Assembly (NCBI GenBank): GCA_021186555.1
Contig: JAJKFL010000003.1
Coordinates: forward strand, 37,915,908-37,979,907
Length of the DNA stretch: 64,000 nucleotides
DNA from: Reticulitermes speratus
Lineage: Eukaryota; Arthropoda; Insecta; Blattodea; Rhinotermitidae
Reading direction: 5' to 3'
The notes under the pieces are model-generated. The model was given only the letters and a program-made list of their open reading frames with translations. It did not search any database and had not been told where the DNA came from. Shown here piece after piece: positions 1 through 10,500 of this stretch. Made by a program: the position numbers and the translations under genes. The stretch's first letter is position 1, and each line of letters begins with the position of its first letter.

Positions 1-60
1 CAAGCACGAGGAAGTAGCAACCAGGAAGTCCTGTCCTGTCCGGAGTAAAGATATAAAATC

Positions 61-275
61 GTCCAGACCGGCCCTGGGCCCCCCCCCCCCCGCCCTCCTA
101 TTCAGTGGGTTCTGGGATTCTTCTCACTGCGGGGATAAAGAGGTCAGTGCGTGAAGTTAAACACTCACCTCCATCTAAAGCCGAGGTTAAGAATGAATGG
201 AACTATACGTCTGCTCCTCCTATATGTCTCCATGGTGTCTATAGGGACAGCTTTACCTTTACCTTTACCTTTTAC
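61..275 (+). mobile_element. SINE-A copy 1 (body and tail)
   Basis: The body starts GTCCAGACCGGCCCTGG and contains the family landmarks GGATAAAG (consensus GGTAAAGCGGCC), CCATCTA and GCCGAGGTTAA. It ends in a (CTTTAC)n tail at 251-275. The same body recurs about 14 times in this window. A C-run at about 79-91 interrupts it. A head upstream of 61 is not clear. Short open frames here are chance translations of the SINE, not genes. Confidence 0.8.
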
Positions 276-867
276 TGTGTGCTGTCTCTGTGTCTCCGTT
301 TTTCCAAAACAGCGCAAAGCTACCCAATTTCGAATCGTTACACCTCCCAATCCGCTCCATGAGTAAGAGCCTAAGGTTCACTGAGGTACTAAGCTTTATG
401 CATGTAGTATGTCTAATAAATAATGACAATTGAAATATGAATAATAGTGGGAACATCAAACTAGAATATAGCAGTAAGTTCCATTGCAGGCTTGTATTTA
501 ATTGTTTTATTTTTAATGGGTCTGCTGGCATATGAGTAAAGAACACTGGCGTATGATATAAGTGTGTAAATATCTTTATCCGACTGTACGCACGATGCTC
601 AGCTCTTTTGTCTGTGTGACGGAGGTAAAAAAACATTAATCAAGTCATGAAAACCCCTGGGAGCATTTCGGTGCAGTTGCGGGAATGCCAACCTCCACAG
701 TTTGTAACTAAATTACTGTCAACAAACGACAATGCAAGGCATATTTGGAAGTTTTCTTGTACCTGTATCAGCCTCGTATTCCAAGAAAATTCCTGCTAAT
801 AACTTAGCTTAATGCTAACATTCATGGTAAGTTGAAACTTTTCCGCGAGTCAAGATAAGCTTAGGGA
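276..867. other. AT-rich stretch, nothing recognised
   Basis: No repeat shared with the rest of the window and no coding-like frame seen. An open frame of about 120 codons on the minus strand (265-636) has no recognisable motif. Confidence 0.4.
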
Positions 868-912
868 AGTGAATGTTCATTACAGCATTTACAAGAGCCC
901 CCTCTCATAATC
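868..912 (-). mobile_element. LINE-E 3' fragment
   Basis: Read on the minus strand it matches the part of LINE-E that runs GGGCTCTTGTGAGTGCGGTAATGAAC in the 16.2-kb copy (split here: GGGCTCTTGT, then a diverged TAATGAAC). Short and old. Confidence 0.4.
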
Positions 913-1375
913 CGAATGGATACACTCCACACAGTATTCCATTAAGAAGTATTAAAAGCGCGGTCTTCCTATGTGAGCTTAGAACTATTTTCTCAGACAT
1001 GAAGACTTGTTTCTTTTCTCATCTACGTACATCGTAATTCCTCCTTAGAAAGCAGTTTCTTCTGCATCATGCATTAGCATCTTGAAACCCAGACGGAACT
1101 TTACTTGTCATTATTATTTCAGGAGCAAATATCAAGGTATGTGCAAGTTTCATTTCTATGTCTGAAATAATATACATTAGACCGTATAGGCCTACTTTCG
1201 TCTTTTTGTCATCATACCTGCAACGTTTTGAATTTATGAGGCTGAGAATGTGCATGCACAAGCGGAAAGCCGAGACTACTGCAGCGCTTATACCGGACTT
1301 ACGCAGCGTCATAGAATGAAAACTCTGTATTTCTACATCGGAATATTTTCTTTTACTTGTCACAGCAGGAGCCTA
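913..1375. other. Unannotated flank left of mariner
   Basis: AT-rich, no element recognised. It ends with the TA at 1374-1375 that forms one half of the mariner target duplication. Confidence 0.4.
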
Positions 1376-1405
1376 CACAGTCCGACAATTATATAATGAG
1401 ACTGA
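1376..1405 (+). repeat. Mariner left terminal inverted repeat
   Basis: Thirty bases matching the reverse complement of 2658-2687 at 29 of 30 positions. The single difference is T versus A at the sixth base from the end. In the family this is the transposase binding and cleavage site. Confidence 0.93.
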
Positions 1406-1452
1406 GGTTATAGAATAAAACTGGAACAAAAGACTTGAGTACTATCTGTATT

Positions 1453-2490
1453 TTATTCAAAGTACATCCCTTCTGCATCAATACAGCGAGTGGCACGATC
1501 TAGCAAAGACTGGAACGACCTCTGCACGTCTTCTTGTGGTATGGCCCGAAGACTCGATGTCACAGCTCCTTGGATGTCTTGAACATCTTCAAAGAGGCGC
1601 CCTTTCAACGGTAACTTCAGTTTGGGGAACAGAAAATAATCACAGGGGGATAAATCAGGGGAGTAAGGCGGATGATTGAGCACGCACACTTGTTTTTGGG
1701 CTAAAAATTCTTGTACAGCAACTGCCCGGTGAACCGGTGCATTGTCGTGAAGAAGAAACCAACTGCCTGGTGCTGAGTACTCGGGCCGGACACGGCGAAT
1801 CCTCTTCCATAGGCGTTCCAGAACACTCAAATAAAAACTTCCAGTGACAGTTTGTCCCTGAGGGACAAACTCGTGGTGAATAATTCCCTTGCTGTCGTAG
1901 AAACACACAAGCATTGTCTTCACTTTTGACTTTTGAAAACGAACTTTTTTGCCTTTTGGTGATGCTGGTGACTTCCATTCAGCACTTTGGCGTTTAGTTG
2001 TGGGATCATAGCGAAAACACCAAGTTTCATCCTCTGCTACAATCGAATTCAAGAAAGTTTTATTTCTATGAGCAGTTTTAATGATGTCTTTTGCGTACTG
2101 AACACGCTCGTGTCTTTGATCATCATTCAATGAATGCGGCACAAACCGGGAAGCGACCTTTCTCTTGCCCAGGTCTTCCACTAAGATTTGACGAATCGTC
2201 TCCCTGTTAACACCAAACTCATCAGCCATCATTCTCACAGTCACACAACGTTCTTCTTGTATTCGTTCTCTCACTTTCACAATGAGTCCCTCGTTACGAA
2301 CAGAAAATGGACGCCCAGGCCTGGCTTCATCTTCAATCGTTTCCACACCACTTTTGAATCGTGCATACCACCTGAATATCTGTGCACGAGATAAAGAATT
2401 ATCCCCATACACTTGTCTCATCAATTTCACAGTCTCAGCTGCAGTTTTCCCGAGTTTAACACAGAATTTAATGTTCGCTCTCTGCTCCAT
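1453..2490 (-). CDS. Mariner DD34D transposase, apparently intact
   Basis: 345 residues plus stop. It would cut and paste the element through its TIRs into TA sites in the nucleus. Starting at MEQR, residues about 10-45 and 80-107 are the two helix-turn-helix regions, with a GRP linker at 59-61. RFVPHSL near 115-121 corresponds to the mariner WVPHEL block. The catalytic triad is Asp154 (in VAEDETW), Asp249 (in LHDNAPVH) and Asp284 (in YSPDLSPCD), with exactly 34 residues between the last two. This is the diagnostic DD34D spacing, and the three positions fall close to those of Mos1. An in-frame Met nine codons upstream (2517) would add MRGRGHSSS. I chose 2490 because it gives the family's usual 345 aa and the conserved MEQR start. 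No frameshift or stop is seen. Subfamily is not assigned with confidence. Activity is inferred, not shown. Confidence 0.93.
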   Translation of the reverse strand: MEQRANIKFCVKLGKTAAETVKLMRQVYGDNSLSRAQIFRWYARFKSGVETIEDEARPGRPFSVRNEGLIVKVRERIQEERCVTVRMMADEFGVNRETIRQILVEDLGKRKVASRFVPHSLNDDQRHERVQYAKDIIKTAHRNKTFLNSIVAEDETWCFRYDPTTKRQSAEWKSPASPKGKKVRFQKSKVKTMLVCFYDSKGIIHHEFVPQGQTVTGSFYLSVLERLWKRIRRVRPEYSAPGSWFLLHDNAPVHRAVAVQEFLAQKQVCVLNHPPYSPDLSPCDYFLFPKLKLPLKGRLFEDVQDIQGAVTSSLRAIPQEDVQRSFQSLLDRATRCIDAEGMYFE

Positions 2491-2657
2491 GCTGCTACTG
2501 TGACCGCGTCCTCTCACTACCTACACAACATGGCGCCGTATTTCCCGTCATGCTCAGCGTGGGACGTTGCGGTGTTGCCAGATTACAGATGAAGGTTGGG
2601 CACTTGGATGGCATGCATTGCTTCATAGATGGCACTTCTATCTTGGTCAAAATAAAA

Positions 2658-2687
2658 TCAGTCTCATTATATAATTGTCGGTCTGTG
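2658..2687 (-). repeat. Mariner right terminal inverted repeat
   Basis: Partner of 1376-1405, one mismatch, followed by TA at 2688-2689. It lies upstream of the transposase start, so it probably also contains the promoter-side end. Confidence 0.93.
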
Positions 2688-4320
2688 TACACCATGGTAT
2701 CTCAAGTCAGTATTGCTTGGAATAAGACAAGACAGTATTAACTGGCATAAGGCACTCCCACTAAATTCTGTGTATTGAAGAGATTCTTACCACGAATCCT
2801 TAAAGCTGATTTGGGAATAATCGTGGATGGAATTGCTGGGTCTGCGGTCTAGCGCGACGATTTTCTTGGTATTCCTTGCCACCGTACTACTTATATCAGC
2901 GCATCACTACTACATGGTAACTGCCCTTTAGATCATTAACAATTTTATCAGCCATCACCTTTGTCATCCGGAATCAGTGAGTGGCGTAGGGTCTTTAAAT
3001 AACTTAACAAATCGATACACCAAAAAAATACATGAAACAACATCCAAATATTTGTCTTTATGAACACAACTGTGTTTCATGCAGAATTAATTAAATTTTG
3101 TTTCAAGGGAAAGGACTGTAACATGCATACCATTGTAGCTAATGTGTCAATAGTCCAGAAGGCGAACCAAATTTGGCGTAAGTTCTGCCGGCAATTTAAA
3201 CGCATTGGAAAGACCATAAATATACGCAATGGATAAACAGTCTATTGTTGATGTTGACCTTGCCTTTTTTTTGGAAAAGAGCCAAAAGGCACAAAAATTC
3301 TAATAAACAAAGACATATTTTTGAGAAAAAAACTGGGGAAATAATGAATATAAACTGAAGTCATGAATCAGAAGCGTAGAAGAGATAAAGATGTCAAAGG
3401 AGGAAGCGAATGGTAAAGGGGGATGGGGAGACAGAAGATAACAGGGGATGCATGCTCGTGACTGGTTTCCGAGAAAGACGCCGGTGCCGATTGGAACAGA
3501 CATAACTCAGGTGGAAGCGATTGTCATCTCAGGCACGGTCCTTCAGGAGCTGTGCGGAGACTGCCCGCAGACTTCTGTAACGATGGCCACAGAAATCAAA
3601 ACGCTTACAAATTTCAATCATGCCGAGACTGTGGATCACAAAACATCCCATCAAGAATGGCCCCCCCCCCCATTCCCCCAGTCACTTCATTCAATTCCCT
3701 TCCCACCCAAAAACCTTATGAAATCCGACCACTTCGTGGGATTTCCTATTTCGCGAGTTACCGATTTTTTGCCTAAAATAAAGCGTGATAAATATTATGA
3801 AAGGCGAGTAAGTGGGACAGTTTATACGTGAATGTAAAGATATAAATTTGGAGACATTACTTTCCGAACGCCCTATGAAATAAGCCTTTGTTCTCAACGA
3901 CCGAAGTAAATCCATTTGCATATTAGTAAAAACGAAATTCTTTAAAATAACAAAGAATTATTTTCATGAACTGCGATCATTTCAATCAACTTATGCTCAT
4001 GGGTGCAGCAAGGAATTTTTCAAGTTTCGTGGAAAGGGGGGTGGGAAGCCGAACATTTTGCCTACAGACTTACGTTTGAGATGTTAAAGAATATTTTTAC
4101 GGATTATGTTGAGAAAGTTGTTAAATATTTTTGTGTTCAGGATAGAAGAACTTTGTTTAAAAACAACCTACAATTAATATTCAAGGTATGATATTGCCGT
4201 TCATTTTGAAATTTGACTTTTTAAAAAAATTTAGGCAAAGGGCGGGGAGGGCAATTGCCTGTCTTGCTCGCTTCATTATCAGAGTCCACATTTTCAGCTG
4301 TCATGAAATTATTGCGATAA
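2688..4320. other. Unannotated stretch with one unexplained open frame
   Basis: A plus-strand frame at 3448-3831 (127 codons) begins in a GC-richer patch (about 3440-3570) and runs through a C-run at 3661-3670 into AT-rich DNA. It has no motif I recognise, and codon composition changes along it, so I do not call it a gene. Nothing else seen. Confidence 0.35.
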
Positions 4321-4396
4321 TATATTACTACTACTACTACTAATACTGCTGCTGCTGCTACCACCACCGCAGCCACCACCACCACCACCACCACCC
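4321..4396 (+). repeat. Compound trinucleotide microsatellite
   Basis: Runs of TAC, then TGC, then CAC triplets. The Val/Ala-rich frame on the other strand is an artefact of these repeats. Confidence 0.9.
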
Positions 4397-4920
4397 TTAA
4401 AGTTTTTAGCCTTGTTGTCATTAAGGACGTCGCTAGGAAGCTTCTGCAACTTGCACTTTAGTGCATTGTGCATGACTTACTGTGTGTCTGTCACAAAGCC
4501 TGAAGACATATAAATAGTCCAAATATTTAGCCTTCAAAGTGAATTTGTGTTTAATACTTGGATTACATTTGCATGGAGAGAGTGCAAGAAGCCATTAAAA
4601 TCTTACTTTATATTTGAGATTCTCTTAACGGTGATCTATGAGGAGTATTATCTTGTGGAATTTGATGTGTCCTTTGATAAAATTTACAAATTTGTCTAAA
4701 GAACCTACTGCTTCTCTCCTCTGGGTACAAAAGATTATTTGCCACTGAAATCCTTAGTCTGTCCGTCCAATTTTCGAATCATGAACATTATGATTAAAAA
4801 TTATATGAGTTGCCGTTGTATCGAATATTTGGGTAACACATTATTAATTTTAAGGCATGGTGTAACATCGAATTTTAGATGAATTATATAACAAACCGCC
4901 GCCAATATTTTGGAGAAGCA
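4397..4920. other. AT-rich stretch left of the foldback element
   Basis: Nothing recognised. It abuts the 9-bp direct repeat GTTGCGGAC at 4921-4929. Confidence 0.4.
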
Positions 4921-4929
4921 GTTGCGGAC

Positions 4930-5145
4930 GGTGACCGGATAAATGCGCACAAGACGAAAGCCCACACGACAATTGCGCACAGATAAAACCCCACAGTCAT
5001 GAATGCTCACAGGACAAATACCCACACGGATATATGCTACACGGATGAATGCTCACAAGGATAATTGCTCACAAGTTTAAATGCTCACATTGATAAATGC
5101 TCACACGGCGATTTGTCACACAGGAAATTACGCACATACAAGAAT
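4930..5145 (+). repeat. Foldback left arm with short subrepeats
   Basis: Units such as GATAAATGCTCACAC and GACGAAAGCCCACAC recur about every 16-19 bases. The stretch ACGACAATTGCGCACAG near 4966-4982 is matched in reverse complement near 5845-5861 in the other arm. Confidence 0.88.
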
Positions 5146-5149
5146 TAGG

Positions 5150-5618
5150 TTAGGTTAGCGTTCAGGCTATGTCTCTGTTCTGTATATGAAGGGAATGGTC
5201 ACTGGACACAAACTTAGGTTAGCGTGTACGCAATGTCTCTGTTTTGTATATTAAGTGAATGGCCACTGGACACAAAGTTAGGTTAGCGTTCAGGCTATGT
5301 CTCTGTTCTGTATATGAAGGGAATGGCCACTGGACACAAAACTTAGGTTAGCGTGTAGGCTATGTCTCTGTTTTGTATTTAAGTCAATGGCACAAACTTA
5401 GGTTAGCGTTCAAGCTATGTCTCTGTTTTGTATATTACGTGAATGGCCACTTGACACAAACTTAGGTTAGCGTTCAGGCTATGTCTCTGTTTTGTATATT
5501 AAGTGAATGGCCATGGACAGAAACTTAGGTTAGCGTTCAGGCTATGTCTCTGTTTTGTATATGAAGGGAATGGCCACTGGACACAAACTTAGGTTAGCGT
5601 GTAGGCTATGTCTCTGTT
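5150..5618 (+). repeat. 64-bp minisatellite, eight units
   Basis: Units start TTAGGTTAGCG at 5150, 5214, 5278, 5343, 5398, 5462, 5525 and 5589 (the last partial). The spacing is 64 bp except for a 55-bp deleted unit. Each carries CTATGTCTCTGTT and GAATGGCCACTGGACAC. Two unit types (GTTCAGG versus GTGTAGG or GTGTACG) partly alternate, which suggests amplification of a dimer. Confidence 0.92.
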
Positions 5619-5664
5619 ACAGTCAGCGCGATATTTCAACCTCGTCCCCCTCATTACACTACCA

Positions 5665-5902
5665 TTACTTTCCTGTGTGGCAATTCGCCCGTGTGAGCAT
5701 TTGTCCGTGTGAGCATTTATCCTTGTGAGACATTTCATCCGTGTGAGCATTCATCCGTGTGAGCATATATCCGTGTGAGCATATATCCGTGTGAGCATTT
5801 ATCGGTGTGGGTATTTTTCCTGTGAGCATTCATGACAGTGGGGTTTTATCTGTGCGCAATTGTCGTGTGGGCTTTCGTCGTGTGGGCTTTTGTCATGGAA
5901 CC
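5665..5902 (-). repeat. Foldback right arm with short subrepeats
   Basis: Reverse complement of the left arm in order and spacing, with one or two extra ATATATCCGTGTGAGC-type units. The outermost 20 bases are less well matched than the interior. Confidence 0.88.
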
Positions 5903-5911
5903 GTTGCGGAC

Positions 5912-7061
5912 ACAAGCCAAGGGATGGTCCTCAGTTTTAGGGATTCGATTTAGGATAAAGGACCCTTCACCGTAAAATCTGACATCTTACAAAATGCTAT
6001 AAAGACGCTCGGACCTTTATATACTCTTAGGCAGAAGCCAAGAAACGGAGAAAGACCGTGGAATTTAGCACTTGGAATGTCAGCGGTCTTTCTCTAAATG
6101 TTATAAGAAATCGGAAGACAGAGATAAGCGTTGGTTACATTTGGCAGACGAATAGTTTCACACTTTTCTTACTTTAATATTAATTTCAAAAGGATTACAA
6201 GGCTATTTATTTTTGCCCTTGCTTTTAGCACAAAAATCCAGAAGTGTTAGATATCTTCTGTAAAGGGGCGTTCAAACGACTGGTGTATTTGACAAATGAG
6301 GCAATAATTGTACATTGTAAAATAAGCCACAAGAATTTTCATACTCTTTCCGTGACCAGTTTATTTGACAATTATTCGAATTCGGGAACACTTACCAAAC
6401 ATTTGCCTGATGACAGTAGTCGCATTCTCACGAGTCGTGTACTTGGCCAGGGTATGTGATTGTCTACACACGTCACTTATCTGCTTGTCAAGTATAAAGG
6501 AGCTGTGGGAACGCAATAAGTATCTGCTTGACAAGCAAAAGGCATTGCTGTATTCATTGACTTATGTCACAGGCAACTGGTAGGAAATGGACAAGTAGTC
6601 GATATTTGTACAAGTGCACCGTTCTCTTCTACTGGCAAGTATCCACAAGTCAAAAATGTCAAATATATCTGTCGTGGGAATGCGAGTTAAAAAGAAACAG
6701 AAAGAGCTTACAAAATTTGATAGAAGTAAACTTGGAATTCCACTGTAACTAATGACAGAATATGCTTTACATGTGTAATATTTAACACGGGATAGGCAAG
6801 AACGGTAAAACGTATTTATGTAAAAATTCTGTACATTGAATTCCCATATATTATCCATTTGCATCTTCACAAGATGACATATTTTAAGATAAAATGTATA
6901 CCTATACTGAGGCAGGGAAGAAGTCCCATAGACCGAGCACTCTCGCAATTCCATCGAGCTGCTATGCCTGGATCTCTAGCAAACTTTCCCTCTCCTTTCA
7001 TTTAGATTCGCTGTCCGCAGGAATGTCGGTAGACAGTCGCGAGGTGAAGTTCAGTAGAGAC
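5912..7061. other. Unannotated stretch
   Basis: Between about 6270 and 6660 the motif CTTGTCAA or its complement TTGACAAG recurs several times with no regular spacing. I could not resolve it into an element. No coding-like frame. Confidence 0.3.
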
Positions 7062-7062
7062 A

Positions 7063-7086
7063 TTTTTTTTTTTTTTTTTTTTTTTT
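7063..7086 (+). repeat. Poly-T run
   Basis: About 24 consecutive T. It may be the poly-A tail of an old minus-strand retroinsertion, but no body is recognisable next to it. Confidence 0.8.
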
Positions 7087-7442
7087 GCTTTGACTGATAT
7101 TCGTGAGAGAGGGCTGGAAGGGAATAGAGCGGTAAGCAGAAAAGAGGAAGCCTCTAGTTCCGTCATCCATAGATTTCTCACTGAAATTATACAGGTCCCA
7201 CACATTGTTTATACCGGAACATAATTACAAGATAACTCTGACAAACACAGTCCGACATTCAAAGGGACCAGCGGCTCTTTACCCGGAGTTGAAGCGGCAG
7301 GAAAGTGAAGATGCAGTGCCGAAGCTAAAAGTGCGTGTAGCTATACCTGAAATACCTTAAACGCCTTCATGGCCTAATGATTAATTAAGCACAGGGACAA
7401 ATTTACTCCTGTAATTTTGATATATATGGAAATTCGACTTAC

Positions 7443-7565
7443 CGAAGTGGGGTTCCATGAGTGTGGAGGGGACGCTGCCTGGCAGGGGCAGCTGTAACTG
7501 TCAGAGAAGCGCCACTGGTGAGTGTGGGTAGTGGGTGTGGGGTTCCGGATTACCGGTCCTGTCTC
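7443..7565 (-). CDS. Candidate internal coding exon, unidentified
   Basis: A GC-rich 123-base segment in an AT-rich neighbourhood. On the minus strand it is preceded by CTGCAG at 7566-7571 and followed by GTAAGT at 7437-7442, a strong 5' splice site. Of the three frames only the one starting at the first base is open throughout (41 codons, phase 0 at both ends). The peptide is rich in Pro, Thr, His and Ser (starts ETGPVIRNPTPTTHTHQW) and I recognise no domain. Against it, the pyrimidine tract before the acceptor is weak. Could also be a non-coding GC patch. If real, it is an in-frame cassette exon of a minus-strand gene with very long introns. Confidence 0.28.
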
Positions 7566-10500
7566 CTGCAGACGACATGTTCCTTAGCTGGTAACTACCT
7601 TTGACTGAACTTCTCATTCCGTGTTACAAGCTGTCATGGAGTACGACACCGTCTCATCCTACAAAATAACAATAAATGTAATTATTGATAGAAATCATAT
7701 TTCTACGGAACTTTCCGCAGAATAAGTTCAAACCCCCTTTTGGTAATACCTTCTTCAGATAAGCGGATAATTTATGTTCCCTCATTTTTTACATCGTCAG
7801 ATTAAAGTTCTGTTATTTGAAACTTGTTCTATAGTGACATATATCCTTAAAAATCCTTTTAAACCAAAGCGACAAGCCAGTGCAGTAGCAGTTAATTAAA
7901 TGAGACAAAGTCGACAAACATTAAACAGCCTTTAATGTCAATCTTAGAATGAAGACAGAACAAATGCGACAACAAATTTTCGAACACCTGAACACGTACT
8001 TGCAACCAACTACCTGTTTATATTGAAGCGACGGATGCGTCACAGTGGCGGTTGTATTATATAAGAAACCAAAAATTACAGTGATACATAGGTCGTACGG
8101 AGGTTATTATCCGGATAAACAACAGTCTTTAAACGCTGCACGCATATAAATACCCATCGAATACAGAATCATCCTTGAAAAATTTATAGTTGTTCAGCAG
8201 ATCAAGAAATCCCTTGCTCTTTAAAAAAAAAATGTAATCGCAATCTTCGCAAAAGTCCGTGAAAACAGACAATCCTTAAGCGTATAAATCCAATACCAGC
8301 TATTCCCTAAAGATCCACATTAATGTTGTCGTCGTATCTACGCCCAAGTCTCCCAACTGCTCTCTTCCCTTTGCTTTCCGACTAAAATTTTGTAGGCATT
8401 TCTCTCCTGTCCATGGTTGCCCCATATACCGTCTGTTTATTCCTCCTTAATGTGATGAATCCACTACGTTTATGTCTTATGTACTAATACGTTCTTCCAT
8501 ATTTTGCTTAATGGTTATGTTAATTACAGTACTTAATTGAATCTACTGCTAAATATTCTAACGGTTTTAATAAATACTAGTATATGTTTCGAAGAAGAAG
8601 GAAGGTGTTTATTTTTAAGTGGATGCTTTTCCTGTTCATGTTACTAATATTAAACATAATGCTTTCAAATAAACACTATAATTTTGAAGTGGTAATTTCG
8701 TACTTAGGAATTTATTAAAATATAAATAATTGATGGGGATTCATACAGGTTTACATGCAAATTCTTTTTTTTTTTTTCGTAACTTCCTGCTTGACGTGTT
8801 TTCTCGTATCGACAAAATATGAGAGGTTTTAAACTTATTCAGAAAATGTAAACTCTAATGTCGACCGTCTTATTCAGAACAATTTGCCAATCTACTTGTG
8901 TGGAGTACACGGCTTTCTCAGAATCTTACTCAAATAGATGAAAAAAATATGATGCAAAGTATCAGTAGCGTGATCATATTTCTTTCGAAGAGGTTGACAA
9001 ACCTCTATTTGAAAAAGCATTAAGAACTATTTGACTTAGTTAAATAAACTATATTATGACCTGAAGAAGCTTGTGTAATTTTTTTCCGTTAAAATCTCAT
9101 AGAAAACAAAGATAATATACTTCATAAAGCAGCATGTCTCATCTCGCTAGTTTTATTAACTTATTACAGAAGCAGCCGTGACAAACATCGGCAGAAGGTG
9201 CTGCTACAGACACAGTCTAGAGAAGCAACTAGTTCTCTGTCACAATAAGGTAAAACAAAACTCACAAAGGAAAATAAATCAGCTACAAAAAATATATATC
9301 CATTGACTTGGTGGTAATTAAGGAGTGAGCTCCGCATAATTAAGTAAGTCTGACCCAAGCTCTAAAGTCGTCTCTCTTCTCTTCTGCTTCTGAAATCGCC
9401 TTTCATGTTTTCTACTCGTCGCGCCACGGAAGATTGGCAATAAAGAAATACAATATACCTCACTAATAAAATTTTTCCATAGAAACTTTCATTATCTAGG
9501 AGTTATTACTGTCAGAGGAATTTACAATATTTCGGAAATACGTTAAGAAACTTCTAATAAATAAATGGATAGATGGAGTCCTTTTGAGAAATAGTTGATG
9601 CGTAAAAGGGTCAAGAAGCTCCTCGCCTATTGTAGAATTCGGAGCTTCTTCAGTGTTCAAAATTGTCCATTACTGCACCGCAGATAAGCCGGATAATTAC
9701 AGTCCAAAGTCAAAACTTATTTGTGTAAAATTCATTTAGGTAATAACATCTGCCCGTCCTTCTTCTAAGTGGTCTCTTACCTTCAGGTTTTCCGAATGTC
9801 TTTAAATTAACTCATGAGAGCATGAGAAATACTTAAACTTCGTAACGACCTTTAACCCCATTAAAAATTAAATTAATTTATATCGGATATAAAGATATGA
9901 AGCAGATGGACCTCGAGCGGAATGCACTGACATAACCATTCTGCCAAAAATAGCTGACGCATGCTGTTGCATAGGAATAACTGATTTAGCCTGCTACTGA
10001 CATCGCTACTGCTACTGCACAATAAATTGCATGTTGTCGTTGTAAAACAGATAAAGGTACTGCAGTATCTGTAACCAGATCTAGTAATGCTTCTTGGTAA
10101 GCAGGGAGCCAAAAGTTTTAAAAAGTGGGCGTCGAGGCGAATAATAATGACAAGAATCTTTCCCACTCTTTCATTTAACATGTCCATTAAGGTAATTATG
10201 AAATGTTAGCGTGCGAGACCAACAAGCCTGGTCAGAGATTTAATTAACATTGTTAAATGACTTGTGCGTAGATGGCAGCGGACTGATACATGTTCTCCAC
10301 ACGCGTTTCCGAGTGTCTGTCCGTACACCACAGTATCACTCCCAAGCAAGTAGTGATATTCGTTTTCTAGATTCCAAAACTAAAATAAAACAAATATAAA
10401 ATCTCAGCGCCAAAAAGTTTTGCTTTGCTTTATTCTTTTTGCACTTGTAATTAGTAGAAACATTAATTTTCCGAAACGGTTAATATACATGTATAAGCCT

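Larger units (their letters stand above)
1376..2687 (-). mobile_element. Full-length mariner (Tc1/mariner) DNA transposon, 1312 bp
   Basis: Both ends are visible. The left end at 1376 and the right end at 2687 are 30-bp inverted repeats that begin CACAG(T/A)CCGACAATTA and differ at one position. TA dinucleotides lie directly outside (1374-1375 and 2688-2689), the expected target duplication. Between them is a single minus-strand frame for a transposase of normal mariner length. Length, TIR size, TA target and the DD34D enzyme agree. Nearly matched ends and an unbroken frame point to recent insertion. Confidence 0.95.
4930..5902. mobile_element. Foldback (FB/MULE-like) element with tandem-repeat core, 973 bp
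   Basis: Two inverted arms of about 215-240 bp flank an array of 64-bp repeats. The element is bordered by identical 9-bp direct repeats GTTGCGGAC at 4921-4929 and 5903-5911, read as the target duplication. Read inward, both ends start with GGT. The arms are built from short degenerate units around AAATGCTCACACGGAT. Long inverted arms made of short subrepeats plus a 9-bp duplication are hallmarks of Drosophila FB elements, and 9-bp duplications also typify Mutator-like elements. There is no coding capacity, so it would be non-autonomous. Confidence 0.85.

Noticed and set aside
3448..3831. 127-codon plus-strand open frame
   Set aside because: No motif, composition changes along it, and it runs through a C-run; no splice or promoter support.
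5150..5618. Telomeric TTAGG array
   Set aside because: TTAGGTTAG occurs once per 64-bp unit and is not tandem TTAGG; the array is the core of a foldback element.
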